From JAHTBL01 sp038532735 (GTDB lineage Bacteria; Pseudomonadota; Alphaproteobacteria; Rhodobacterales; Rhodobacteraceae): 64,000 bases of DNA. The notes beneath the pieces were generated by a model, which saw only the letters and a list, made by a program, of their open reading frames with translations, did no database searches and was not told where the DNA came from. The stretch's first letter is position 1. Each line of letters opens with the position of its first letter. The DNA lies in assembly GCA_038532735.1 (NCBI GenBank), contig JBCBAC010000001.1, positions 525,282-589,281 of the forward strand, read 5' to 3'. Positions 40,734 through 49,650 of the stretch are shown piece after piece. The position numbers and the translations under genes are program-made.

Positions 40734-40760
40734 GACGAACGGGAGACGGGTGGATCGACA
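40734..40760 (-). promoter_or_regulatory. Candidate ECF42 promoter
   Basis: On the minus strand TGTCGA (40760-40755) and CGTC (40737-40734) are separated by 17 bases, about 50 bases before the SRPBCC start. TGTCGA with a CGTC-like -10 is, as I recall, the motif of ECF42-dependent promoters, which suggests autoregulation of the three-gene unit. Confidence 0.5.
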
Positions 40761-40831
40761 AAATAGGTGAAGTTTTTTGAAGAAAAGTTGTAAGACTTTG
40801 AAATTGAGAAGCTATTTCTCAGTTAAAATGA

Positions 40832-40858
40832 AAAAGCCCCGCCGGTGGCGAGGCTTTT
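40832..40858. terminator. Terminator hairpin after mcd
   Basis: AAAAGCC/GGCTTTT and an inner CGCC/GGCG pair with one C-A mismatch form a hairpin in the gap between the mcd stop and the ECF42 unit. The minus-strand read ends in TTTTT, fitting termination of mcd. Confidence 0.75.
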
Positions 40859-40880
40859 ACGCTTTTTTGTGATTTGGCGC

Positions 40881-42566
40881 TTAGTCTAAGAGACGGCGCG
40901 CAATGACCTGTGCCTGAATTTCGGCGGCACCTTCGAAGATGTTGAGGATGCGCGCATCGCAAAGCACGCGGCTGATCTTGTATTCCAGCGCGAAGCCGTT
41001 GCCGCCGTGGACTTGCAGGCCGTTATCGGCAGCGGCCCAAGCGACGCGTGCGCCGAGCAATTTGGCCATGCCGGCCTCAAGGTCGCAGCGGCGGCCTTCG
41101 TCTTTCTCAACAGCGGAGAAATAGGTCAGTTGGCGAGCGATCATGATTTCCACGGCCATCATCGCGAGCTTGCCAGACACGCGCGGAAACTCGATCAGGG
41201 CTTTGCCGAACTGCTTACGCTCCAGCGCGTATTGCATTGCGATGTCGAGCGCGGATTGCGCGACACCGACGGCGCGGGCCGCGGTCTGGATGCGGGCGCT
41301 TTCGAACGTCTCCATCAGCTGCTTGAAGCCTTTGCCTTCTTCGCCGCCCAGAAGGTTCTCACCTTTGACGTGGAAGTTGTCGAAGGCCAGTTCGTATTCC
41401 TTCATGCCGCGATAGCCGAGGACTTCGATCTCGCCGCCGGTCATGCCCTCTGTCGGGAACGGGTTTTCATCCGTGCCGGGTGTTTTCTCGGCGATGAACA
41501 TGGACAGACCGGAGTAGTTGGTCGTCTCGGGATCGGTGCGTGCCAGCAGCGTCATGATCTGCGTGCGGGTCGCGTGGGTGATCCAGGTCTTGTTGCCGGT
41601 GATGCGGTAATCGTCGCCGTCCTTCACCGCGCGGGTGCGCAGGGACCCGAGGTCGGAACCGGTGTTGGGCTCGGTAAATACAGCTGTCGGCAGCGTTTCG
41701 GCAGAGGCCAGCTGCGGCAGCCATTTCTGCTTTTGCTCTTCGGTGCCGCCGCAGATGATCAGCTCAGCAGCGATTTCGGAGCGGGTGCCGAGGGAGCCGA
41801 CGCCGATATAGCCGCGCGAAAGCTCTTCGGAGACGACGCACATCGACGCCTTGGATAGGCCAAATCCGCCATATTCCTCGGGAATGGTCAGGCCGAAGAC
41901 GCCCATTTCGGCCAGTTCCTCGATGATTTCCATCGGGATCAGTTCGTCTTTGAGGTGCCATTCGTGGGCGTGCGGCTCCACCTTGTCGATGGAGAAGCGG
42001 CGGAACTGCTCGCGGATCATCTCAAGCTCATCATCAAGGCCGGAGGTGCCGACGGTGATGTTGGCGGAGTGTTCCTGCATCAGTTCCACCAAGCGCGTGC
42101 GGGCGGCTTGGGTGTTGCCGGACTGCGTGAGCGTCATGACCGCCGGGTCCATCAGTGCGCGCATATCGTCCTGTGTCAGGCCGATATCCTGAAGCCGCAG
42201 GATTTCGCCCTGGTTCATCGGAATGCCGCCATATATCTGCCAGAGGTATTCGCCAAAGGCGATCTGGTGGATCAGTTGCTCGGTCTCGCCAAATTTGCCT
42301 TCGGCTTGCAGCTTTTCGGCCCAGGCCTGCATTTGGCGCAGCGACTCAACATATGTGGCGAGCCATGCGAGTCCGTGGGCCGCCGTCTGGTTCGCTTCGA
42401 TCAGGCCGCCAGAGACGCGCCCGTCCTTCGTCACTATCTTGCGCAGAGCCTCTTTAGCCTTGCTCAGCACCTCTTCCACCGGGGCAATTGCAGCACCGGT
42501 GAGGCTGAGAAGATCAGGGAGCCGCGCCGTGGGCGCGAGGGGCATGTCTTGTCCGTCGTGGGCCAT
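40881..42566 (-). CDS. mcd: (2S)-Methylsuccinyl-CoA dehydrogenase-type acyl-CoA dehydrogenase
   Basis: A 561-residue flavoprotein, much longer than the usual 380 residues because of a roughly 170-residue N-terminal extension (GLAWLATYVESLRQMQAWAEKL). The catalytic part has FGLTIPEEYGGFGLSKASM, FTEPNTGSDLGSLRTRAV, ITGNKTWITHATRTQIM and VHGGNGFALEYKISRVLCDARI. This size and architecture match Mcd of the ethylmalonyl-CoA pathway, which oxidises methylsuccinyl-CoA to mesaconyl-CoA and passes electrons to ETF. The assignment over other long acyl-CoA dehydrogenases rests on memory of the family. Confidence 0.83.
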   Translation of the reverse strand: MAHDGQDMPLAPTARLPDLLSLTGAAIAPVEEVLSKAKEALRKIVTKDGRVSGGLIEANQTAAHGLAWLATYVESLRQMQAWAEKLQAEGKFGETEQLIHQIAFGEYLWQIYGGIPMNQGEILRLQDIGLTQDDMRALMDPAVMTLTQSGNTQAARTRLVELMQEHSANITVGTSGLDDELEMIREQFRRFSIDKVEPHAHEWHLKDELIPMEIIEELAEMGVFGLTIPEEYGGFGLSKASMCVVSEELSRGYIGVGSLGTRSEIAAELIICGGTEEQKQKWLPQLASAETLPTAVFTEPNTGSDLGSLRTRAVKDGDDYRITGNKTWITHATRTQIMTLLARTDPETTNYSGLSMFIAEKTPGTDENPFPTEGMTGGEIEVLGYRGMKEYELAFDNFHVKGENLLGGEEGKGFKQLMETFESARIQTAARAVGVAQSALDIAMQYALERKQFGKALIEFPRVSGKLAMMAVEIMIARQLTYFSAVEKDEGRRCDLEAGMAKLLGARVAWAAADNGLQVHGGNGFALEYKISRVLCDARILNIFEGAAEIQAQVIARRLLD

Positions 42567-42714
42567 GAATCAGTTCCTTTGTTTGGTTACCTGACGACAT
42601 AGGGCGTTCGCAGGTGCAGCGCAACTTTTATTCCAATTAAAGCGGCGGTTTGAACAAAAATTGCGCAAGCGATTATTGCAGTGCAGCGCGAAGAGGGCTG
42701 CGCTATTTGAAAGC

Positions 42715-43482
42715 ATGGATAGCATTTTTGCCCTCATGTCCCCAACCCTGCTGATCGCCGCACTTGGGATCGCGTTTTTAGGCGGATTGGTGAAAGGCGT
42801 CGTTGGGTTCGCCATGCCGATGGTCGTGATTTCGGGGCTTTCAGGCTTTTTGCCCCCCGATGTGGCGCTTGCGGGGCTGATTTTGCCCACGCTCGTCGCA
42901 AATGGAGCGCAGGCGTTGCGGCAAGGGATCGGTGCCGCTTTGCGGTCGATCCGCGCGGTCTGGCGGTTTCTGGTTTTTGGACTGGTCGCGCTTTTGCTCA
43001 GCGCGCAACTGGTCGCCGTGCTGCCCGTGAACATGCTGTTTTTGACGATGGGCGTTCCGGTGGTGCTTTTCGCAGCGTTTCAGCTTGCCGGGTGGCGGTT
43101 GCACATCGCGCCTGCGTTGAAACATCGGTGGGAGGCCGGGATTGGCACCTTTGCAGGCTTCATTGGGGGCATATCCGGCATCTGGGGACCGCCGACCGTG
43201 GCCTATCTGACGGCGATCAACACGCCCAAGGTCGATCAGATGCGCGTGATGGGCGTGATCTACGGGCTTGGTGCTGTGGCGCTGACCGCCGCGCATTTGC
43301 AATCCGGCGTGCTGAACGCGCGGACGGTGCCCTTTTCAGCCATCATGATCGCGCCAGCCTTTGCAGGTATGGCACTCGGTTGGCTGGTACATGATAAGAT
43401 CGACCAGCAGGCTTTCAGAAAAGCGACGCTGGCCGTTTTGTTTTTGGCGGGGCTTAACCTGATCCGGCGCGGGCTCTTTTAA
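42715..43482 (+). CDS. TauE/SafE-family membrane exporter
   Basis: A 255-residue permease with about eight helices and the family repeats (IAFLGGLVKGVVGFAMPMVV and FAGFIGGISGIWGPPTVAYL). Family members export sulfite, sulfoacetate or related anions; the substrate here is unknown. I chose the ATG at 42715; the open frame begins at a TTG 54 bases earlier. It is divergent from mcd, and its stop overlaps the pckA stop by four bases. TTGCGCAA at 42661-42668 is a small palindrome in the divergent gap. Confidence 0.88.
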   Translation: MDSIFALMSPTLLIAALGIAFLGGLVKGVVGFAMPMVVISGLSGFLPPDVALAGLILPTLVANGAQALRQGIGAALRSIRAVWRFLVFGLVALLLSAQLVAVLPVNMLFLTMGVPVVLFAAFQLAGWRLHIAPALKHRWEAGIGTFAGFIGGISGIWGPPTVAYLTAINTPKVDQMRVMGVIYGLGAVALTAAHLQSGVLNARTVPFSAIMIAPAFAGMALGWLVHDKIDQQAFRKATLAVLFLAGLNLIRRGLF

Positions 43483-45077
43483 CCGATGGCGGCGGCTTTC
43501 ACATCATCGTCGATGTAGGGCACGTATTGCTCGAAATTGTCGGCAAACATCTGCACGAGCTTTTCGGCTTGCGCGTCATAGGCGCTTGCGTCGGCCCACG
43601 TTCGGCGCGGATCCAGAAGGATGTCGGCCACGCCTTCGACACTGACCGGAACTTCAAACCCGAAATTGGGGTCTTTGCGGAAATCGACCGCCGCGAGGGA
43701 GCCATCCAGAGCGGCTGTCAGCAGTGCGCGGGTTGCGCGGATCGGCATGCGAGAGCCGGAGCCATAAGCGCCGCCGGTCCAACCCGTGTTCACCAACCAG
43801 CAGGTCGCGCCGTGCTTTGCGATCTTCTCGCGCAGCAGGTTGCCGTAGGCTTCGGGGCGGCGCGGCATGAACGGTGCGCCAAAACAGGTGGAGAAGGTGG
43901 GCTCCGGCTCAGTCACGCCACGCTCGGTTCCCGCCACCTTGGAGGTGAAGCCAGACAGGAAGTGATACATCGCCTGTGCAGGTGTCAGCCGCGCGATGGG
44001 AGGCAGAACGCCGAACGCATCGCAGGTCAGCATGATGATGTTCTTAGGATGACCGCCCAGTGCGCTGGACGACGCGTTGGAGATGTAATTCAGCGGGTAG
44101 GCGCAGCGCATGTTGGCGGTCAGGCTGTCGTCTTCGAAATCAAGCTCTTTGGTCTCCTCGTCAAAGACCATGTTCTCGATCACGGTGCCGAATTTCTTGG
44201 TAGTCGCGTAAATCTCGGGCTCGGCCTCAGCACTGAGGTTGATCGTCTTGGCATAGCATCCGCCTTCGAAGTTGAAGGTGCCGCGGTCGGACCAGCCGTG
44301 TTCATCATCGCCAATGAGCGTGCGGGCCGGGTCCGCGGAAAGCGTCGTCTTACCCGTACCGGAGAGGCCAAAGAAAATCGCCGTATCGACAGGGTTGCCG
44401 GGCGCGTGGTTGGCCGAGCAGTGCATCGGCATGATGCCCTTCTCTGGCAGCAAATAGTTCAGCAGGGAGAACACGGATTTCTTGTTCTCACCGGCATATT
44501 CCGTTCCGCCGATCAGGATCAGCTTCTTGTCGAAGTTCAGCGCGATCACGGTCTCAGAGCGGCAGCCATGCTTGGCTGGGTCCGCGTGGAAGGTCGGGCA
44601 GTTGATGATTGTGAAATCAGCGGTGAAGTCGTCCAGCTCATCCCGGTCGGGGCGACGCAGCAGGTGGCGGATGAACAGGCCATGCCACGCAAGCTCTGTC
44701 ACGACACGGACATCAAGACGGTGCGCGGGATCTGCGCCTCCGAAAAGGTCGTGCACAAAGTAGTCGCCGCCCTCCATATGCTTGACCATATCAGCGTAAA
44801 GCACGTCGAACGCAGCGGGTTCCATCGGGGCGTTGTTTTCCCACCAGATGCTGTCTTCCACGGACGGTGTGCGCACCACGAATTTGTCCTTGGGCGACCG
44901 ACCGGTGTGTTTGCCGGTCGAGACGAGGAACGTACCTCCTTCGCCCAGCGTGCCTTCATCGCGTTTGAGCGCGGCTTCGATCAGCGCAGGCTCCAACAGG
45001 TTGTAATAGACATTGCCGAGACCTGTGATCCCTTGATCTTCGAGGCGGTGCTGCGGGTTGACCCGTCCAGATGTCAT
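43479..45077 (-). CDS. pckA: Phosphoenolpyruvate carboxykinase (ATP)
   Basis: A 532-residue gluconeogenic enzyme converting oxaloacetate and ATP to PEP. Visible are FLVSTGKHTGRSPKDKFV, the P-loop FFGLSGTGKTTLSADP, LIGDDEHGWSDRGTFNFEGG and NTGWTGGAYGSG. GGAG lies just before the ATG. Candidate operators lie about 130-160 bases upstream. It is divergent from chvI-chvG, the arrangement commonly seen in alphaproteobacteria. Confidence 0.96.
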   Translation of the reverse strand: MTSGRVNPQHRLEDQGITGLGNVYYNLLEPALIEAALKRDEGTLGEGGTFLVSTGKHTGRSPKDKFVVRTPSVEDSIWWENNAPMEPAAFDVLYADMVKHMEGGDYFVHDLFGGADPAHRLDVRVVTELAWHGLFIRHLLRRPDRDELDDFTADFTIINCPTFHADPAKHGCRSETVIALNFDKKLILIGGTEYAGENKKSVFSLLNYLLPEKGIMPMHCSANHAPGNPVDTAIFFGLSGTGKTTLSADPARTLIGDDEHGWSDRGTFNFEGGCYAKTINLSAEAEPEIYATTKKFGTVIENMVFDEETKELDFEDDSLTANMRCAYPLNYISNASSSALGGHPKNIIMLTCDAFGVLPPIARLTPAQAMYHFLSGFTSKVAGTERGVTEPEPTFSTCFGAPFMPRRPEAYGNLLREKIAKHGATCWLVNTGWTGGAYGSGSRMPIRATRALLTAALDGSLAAVDFRKDPNFGFEVPVSVEGVADILLDPRRTWADASAYDAQAEKLVQMFADNFEQYVPYIDDDVKAAAIG

Positions 45078-45415
45078 TGAAGTGCTCCTGTGGTGCCTTT
45101 GTGGCGAAATGTCCTGTAGCGCATGGATCGCGCCTGTCGCGCGGAGTGCAGCGACAGGGGTTCAGTTAACATGACGGTTCCGGATTAGAACAGGACGCAA
45201 ACGCGCAGTTAGCGCAACCAAATGCAGGTTAGCGCCAACACCGCTGAAAGACGGCGGGGAACTGCTGCATTTTAGCAATTCATTTCCTTTTTTGTTTCAA
45301 AACTGACGCAGGTTCGGTGCCTGATTCGCTTTAACAGTTGATTCGCCCCCTGAAAAAAGAGAGATTGAGCAAAAAAGCAGGCAATAAAAATTGAGAGCAG
45401 TAAAAGGAAATCCCC
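45078..45415. promoter_or_regulatory. pckA/chvI divergent regulatory region with GTTAGCGC repeats
   Basis: A 338-base gap with no gene. GTTAGCGCAAC (45208-45218) and GTTAGCGCCAAC (45228-45239) are direct repeats 20 bases apart. The second differs at one base from the palindrome GTTAGCGCTAAC, a form typical of LacI-family operators with a central CG. The right part toward chvI is AT-richer, and AAAAGGAAA is the chvI ribosome site. Which promoter the repeats serve is inference; pckA is closer. Confidence 0.5.
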
Positions 45416-46120
45416 ATGTCGAAGATCGCCTTGGTGGACGATGATCGGAATATTCTGACATCCGTATCCATGACACTCGAAGCCGAAGGGTTCGAGGTAA
45501 ACACCTATAATGATGGTCAGGCCGCACTTGATGCGTTCAACAAAAGCATGCCGGACATGGCCGTGCTGGACATCAAGATGCCCCGCATGGACGGGATGGA
45601 TCTGCTGCAGCGGCTGCGTCAGAAAACGACGATGCCGGTGATTTTCCTGACCTCGAAAGATGATGAGATCGATGAGGTTCTGGGCCTGCGCATGGGGGCG
45701 GATGATTACGTCAAAAAGCCGTTTTCTCAGCGCCTTCTGGTCGAACGTATCCGCGCGCTGCTGCGCCGTCAGGATGCGATTGCAGGCGACGTTGTCGGCG
45801 ACACGGAAGAGACGAAAGTGCTGGTCCGCGGCGAGCTGCGGATGGACCCACTGCGTCACGCGGTGACATGGAAAGGGCAGGACGTGTCCCTGACCGTGAC
45901 CGAGTTTCTGCTCCTGCAGGCCCTCGCCCAGCGTCCCGGTTTCGTGAAAAGCCGCGATCAATTGATGGACGTCGCCTACGATGATCAGGTCTATGTCGAC
46001 GACCGGACAATCGACAGCCATATCAAGCGCTTGCGCAAAAAGATGCGATCAGTGGATGATGAATTCACCGCGATCGAAACCCTCTACGGCATCGGCTACC
46101 GGTATAACGAGGAGCCATGA
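45416..46120 (+). CDS. chvI: Response regulator ChvI
   Basis: A 234-residue OmpR-type regulator. The receiver starts KIALVDDDRNILTSVSMTL, with phosphoacceptor Asp52 in MAVLDIKMPRMDGMDLL and the conserved Lys in DDYVKKPFSQRLL. The winged-helix domain has VTEFLLLQALAQRPGFVKSR and DDRTIDSHIKRLRKKM. The ChvG-ChvI system controls envelope, acid and carbon responses in alphaproteobacteria. It overlaps chvG by four bases. Confidence 0.95.
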   Translation: MSKIALVDDDRNILTSVSMTLEAEGFEVNTYNDGQAALDAFNKSMPDMAVLDIKMPRMDGMDLLQRLRQKTTMPVIFLTSKDDEIDEVLGLRMGADDYVKKPFSQRLLVERIRALLRRQDAIAGDVVGDTEETKVLVRGELRMDPLRHAVTWKGQDVSLTVTEFLLLQALAQRPGFVKSRDQLMDVAYDDQVYVDDRTIDSHIKRLRKKMRSVDDEFTAIETLYGIGYRYNEEP

Positions 46121-47853
46121 CAATCGCGCCGAAGATTGACGTTCGGGATCTGAACTCTGTCCGCAAGGCAGCGAAACCCGATGTTGTGTTGGGCGATGAC
46201 TATGTCGCGCCCGACAGCTTCGGCGAGAAAGAGATGCAAGACCGGCGGCAGCGGCGTGGGCTGATTACGCTCAACCGCTCCCCGTTGGCGCGCAAAATTA
46301 TCACGTTCAACCTGTTGGCGCTGATTGTGCTGGTGGCAGGGGTTCTTTACCTTAACCCCGCGCGGGATTCTTTGGCCTTTCAGCGCGGCACCGCGCTGGT
46401 GTCAGAGGCTGAGCTGATCGCCGATGTGTTTGAGGCCCAGATTGAAGGCAACGCGCCGGTTAATCTGGCTGCGGGCGACGGGCTCGACGTGACAGAAACG
46501 TTGGAAGCGCTCGATCTACGTTCCGGCATCGAAGTCTTTGTGTTTGACCCGCAGGAGACGCTGGTTGGCTCGACCGAGGGCATGCAGCGGCGGCTGCCGC
46601 AAATCGACGGGCTGGAGAATACCGAAACCAACACGGTCATAACTGATTTCCTGAACCGCATTTGGTCCGGCGCTTCCAGAGTGTTGACTGCACAGGAAGA
46701 CGTAGCAGAGGTCCAGGATGCGGGCACATTGGCGGCCAAACTGATCGGCGAAACGCTCAGCAACGGCACCCAAGTTGAGATGGGCCGCGACGCGAATGAG
46801 GCGACGCTTTTCACCGTTGCCACCCCTATTTTGCAGGGGGATCGGGCCGTTGGCGTTGTGGCGCTGACCAGTGCGGCGGGTGAGATTGACCAGCTTGTGC
46901 GCAGTGATCGCGAGCAGATATTGCAGATGTTCGTCATCGCCATTCTGGTGTCGATTGGCCTGAGCCTTGTTCTGGCCTCCACCATCGCGAACCCGCTCTC
47001 GGATTTGGCTGCGGCGGCGGAACTGGGCCGCGATAAGAACGCCCGGAAAATGACGCCAAGCCGTATCCGCATTCCCGACCTGACCGCGCGCCCGGATGAA
47101 ATCGGACGCCTCTCCAGCGCGCTGCGGGGCATGGTCGCGGCGCTTTACGACCGCATTGACGCGAACGAACAATTCGCAGCCGATGTTGCGCATGAGATCA
47201 AGAACCCGCTTGCCTCTCTCCGCTCTGCCGTGGGCACGATGCGGGTGGCCAAACGGGATGACCAGCGCGAGAAATTGCTCGATGTGATTGACCATGATGT
47301 CAGCCGTCTGGACCGTCTGGTGAGCGATATTGCCAACGCCTCCCGCCTGGACAGTGAGTTGGTCAAGGAAGAAGAGCAGCCGTTTAACCTACTGAAAATG
47401 ATCGGCAATCTGAACGAGTTTCTCAGCCAGGAAGCCTCGGCCAAAGGGGTTGAATACATTGCAGATATCCCGCCAGACCCGATCTTCATCCACGGGTTGG
47501 AGGCGCGCTTGGCGCAGGTCTTCGTTAACCTGATCACCAACGCCATTTCGTTCTGCGAAGACGGCGATGCGATCCGTGTCTGGGCACGGCAGCGGGAAAA
47601 CCGCGTACTGGTCGTTGTCGAGGATACTGGTCCCGGCATCCCCGAACCTGCGCTCAACAAGATTTTCCAGCGCTTCTATTCGGAGCGTCCTGAGGCGCAG
47701 TTTGGCAACAATTCCGGCCTTGGCCTCGCCATTTCCAAACAGATTGTCGAGGCGCATGGCGGCGTGATCTGGGCCGAGAATATTCGCCCAACCGATGCCG
47801 ATATCACGTCCGAGCCGCTGGGCGCGCGCTTCGTGGTCGGTTTGCCCATCTGA
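46117..47853 (+). CDS. chvG: Sensor histidine kinase ChvG
   Basis: A 578-residue membrane kinase. Two membrane segments (IITFNLLALIVLVAGVLYL and MFVIAILVSIGLSLVLAS) flank a periplasmic sensor domain, followed by HAMP. The H box is FAADVAHEIKNPLASLRSA with His359; the N box is VNLITNAISFCEDG, and G boxes are VEDTGPGIPEPALNKIFQRF and NNSGLGLAISKQIVEAHGG. It phosphorylates ChvI. The pairing with hprK downstream is standard. Confidence 0.95.
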   Translation: MTIAPKIDVRDLNSVRKAAKPDVVLGDDYVAPDSFGEKEMQDRRQRRGLITLNRSPLARKIITFNLLALIVLVAGVLYLNPARDSLAFQRGTALVSEAELIADVFEAQIEGNAPVNLAAGDGLDVTETLEALDLRSGIEVFVFDPQETLVGSTEGMQRRLPQIDGLENTETNTVITDFLNRIWSGASRVLTAQEDVAEVQDAGTLAAKLIGETLSNGTQVEMGRDANEATLFTVATPILQGDRAVGVVALTSAAGEIDQLVRSDREQILQMFVIAILVSIGLSLVLASTIANPLSDLAAAAELGRDKNARKMTPSRIRIPDLTARPDEIGRLSSALRGMVAALYDRIDANEQFAADVAHEIKNPLASLRSAVGTMRVAKRDDQREKLLDVIDHDVSRLDRLVSDIANASRLDSELVKEEEQPFNLLKMIGNLNEFLSQEASAKGVEYIADIPPDPIFIHGLEARLAQVFVNLITNAISFCEDGDAIRVWARQRENRVLVVVEDTGPGIPEPALNKIFQRFYSERPEAQFGNNSGLGLAISKQIVEAHGGVIWAENIRPTDADITSEPLGARFVVGLPI

Positions 47854-47875
47854 CAAAAAAGGCAGGCGCTTTGCG

Positions 47876-48331
47876 ATGTCCGAACCGCTGCCCTCCGCCC
47901 CTCCCACAACGGACGCGCCGGTACATGTGCACGCAAGCTGTGTCGCGGTCGCCGGTAAGGCTTTGTTTATCACCGGGCCTTCTGGCGCAGGCAAATCCAG
48001 CCTCGCGCTAGAGATGATGGCGCTTGGCGCGCAGCTTGTGGCGGATGACCAGACTGCCCTGCGGCTGGTGGATGATCAGATCATCGCGGCCTGCCCGCCT
48101 GCCATCGAAGGCCGGATCGAGGCGCGCGGGCTTGGGTTGCTGAACGCCGCGCCCGCTGGCCCGACCCCCGTTACAGCCATCGTCGACCTCGCCATGGTCG
48201 AGCGCGACCGTCTGCCGCCCTTCCGCGAGACGGTTTTGCTGGGACAACCGCTCCCCTTGCTTCACAAAGCAGGGAACACAGCTTTCCCTGCTGCGCTGAT
48301 GCAATATCTCAAGGCGGGAAGACGGGATTAA
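47876..48331 (+). CDS. hprK: Short HPr kinase/phosphorylase
   Basis: A 151-residue protein holding only the C-terminal kinase domain of HPrK; Gram-positive forms are about 310 residues. Features are VHVHASCVAVAGKALFITG, Walker A GPSGAGKS (34-41), LVADDQTALR and the signature region IEARGLGLLN. It should phosphorylate the regulatory serine of HPr encoded downstream. The short form is usual in alphaproteobacteria. The ATG at 47876 gives the family N-terminus; the longer frame lies inside chvG. Confidence 0.92.
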   Translation: MSEPLPSAPPTTDAPVHVHASCVAVAGKALFITGPSGAGKSSLALEMMALGAQLVADDQTALRLVDDQIIAACPPAIEGRIEARGLGLLNAAPAGPTPVTAIVDLAMVERDRLPPFRETVLLGQPLPLLHKAGNTAFPAALMQYLKAGRRD

Positions 48332-48334
48332 GAC

Positions 48335-49252
48335 ATGGCGCAGATGTATCAACAAGCGGGCCAGCGGGTGGTGCTGGTGACTGGACCTTCGGGGGCCGGA
48401 CGCTCAACCGCGATCAACGTGCTGGAGGATCTGGGCTACGAGGCGATTGACAACCTGCCGCTCAGCCTAATGCCGCGCCTGCTGCAAGGCCCGCCCATGA
48501 ACAAGCCGCTGGCTTTGGGGTTGGATGTCCGCAACCGTGATTTCAGCACCCAAGCGGTCATCGAAATGATCGACCGTCTGAGCGAAGCACCCGAGATCGC
48601 GCTGGAAGTCCTCTACCTTGATGCAAGCACGGACGTGCTGTTGCGCCGCTACTCGGAAACGCGCCGGCGCCACCCAATGGCCCCCGGTGAAAGCCCCGCG
48701 CAAGGGGTCGAACGTGAAAGCGATCTGCTCGCCCCGATCCGGGCGCGTGCGGAAATGCTGATCGACACATCTGATCTGAGCCCGCACGACCTGCGCGCCG
48801 AGATTGAGCGTTGGTTTGCGCCAGAAAGCGGGGACCGTCTGGCGCTTGCTGTGCATTCGTTTTCCTACAAACGCGGCCTGCCGCGAGGCATTGATATGGT
48901 CTTTGACTGCCGCTTTCTGAACAATCCGTATTGGGAGGAAAGCCTGCGCGCGCTGAACGGACGGGACCCAGCCGTCAGCGCCTATGTCGAGAATGACCCC
49001 CGCTTTGAAGAGTTTTTCATTCGCGTTTTCGGCCTCGCCGAGATGCTGCTGCCCGCCTATGTCGCCGAAGGTAAAGCGCACCTGTCCATCGGATTTGGTT
49101 GTACCGGAGGGCAACACCGCTCAGTTGCCGTTACGGAAAAGCTGGCACGCGCCCTTGAATCAGTTGGGTGGCAGGTGTCTATAAGACATAGGGAATTGGA
49201 ACGCGCTGCAGCCACAAGGCCCGCGCCACAGCATAAAGAGAGTAAAGCGTGA
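48335..49252 (+). CDS. rapZ: RapZ-type nucleotide-binding protein
   Basis: A 305-residue RapZ/YvcJ protein; in E. coli RapZ is an RNA adaptor for a small RNA controlling glucosamine-6-phosphate synthase. The P-loop reads GPSGAGRS (17-24), with Arg23 where Lys is canonical. YEAIDNLPLSLMPRLL, FSYKRGLPRGIDMVFDCRFLNNP, and IGFGCTGGQHRSVAVTEKLA are conserved. The stop overlaps the EIIA start (GTGA). Confidence 0.93.
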   Translation: MAQMYQQAGQRVVLVTGPSGAGRSTAINVLEDLGYEAIDNLPLSLMPRLLQGPPMNKPLALGLDVRNRDFSTQAVIEMIDRLSEAPEIALEVLYLDASTDVLLRRYSETRRRHPMAPGESPAQGVERESDLLAPIRARAEMLIDTSDLSPHDLRAEIERWFAPESGDRLALAVHSFSYKRGLPRGIDMVFDCRFLNNPYWEESLRALNGRDPAVSAYVENDPRFEEFFIRVFGLAEMLLPAYVAEGKAHLSIGFGCTGGQHRSVAVTEKLARALESVGWQVSIRHRELERAAATRPAPQHKESKA

Positions 49253-49641
49253 TCGGCATCGTGATCGTCGCGCATGGGGGATTGGCCCGCGAATATCTGG
49301 CCGCTGTCGAACATGTTGTCGGCAGTCAGGGCGGGATTCAGGCCATCTCGATCGAGGTCAGCGACGACCGAAGCGCCAAACAAGCCGAGATTTGTGACGC
49401 CGCCGATGCGGTCGATACCGGCGACGGTGTGGTGATTGTCACGGATATGTTTGGCGGCTCCCCCTCGAACCTTAGCTTGCGGGCCTGCAGCCCGACCAAT
49501 CGCAAGATCCTCTACGGGGCCAATCTGCCGATGCTGGTCAAACTCGCGAAGTCCCGCAAAAGATCGGTGGAAGATGCGGTTTCGCTCGCCCGCGATGCGG
49601 GGCGCAAGTATATTGACAGCTTCGATGCGGATGCGGTTTGA
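49249..49641 (+). CDS. PTS mannose-type EIIA component
   Basis: A 130-residue EIIA-Man domain. The phospho-accepting residue is His9 in IGIVIVAHGGLAREYL; VVIVTDMFGGSPSNLSL is the other family block. No EIIB, EIIC or EIID gene is nearby, so it most likely acts as a regulator in a phosphorelay with HPr. The start is GTG overlapping the rapZ stop. Confidence 0.93.
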   Translation: MIGIVIVAHGGLAREYLAAVEHVVGSQGGIQAISIEVSDDRSAKQAEICDAADAVDTGDGVVIVTDMFGGSPSNLSLRACSPTNRKILYGANLPMLVKLAKSRKRSVEDAVSLARDAGRKYIDSFDADAV

Positions 49642-49650
49642 TCACTGCCG

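Noticed and set aside
43527..45080. 517-residue plus-strand frame antisense to pckA
   Set aside because: pckA is unambiguous on the minus strand; the opposite frame has no domain pattern.
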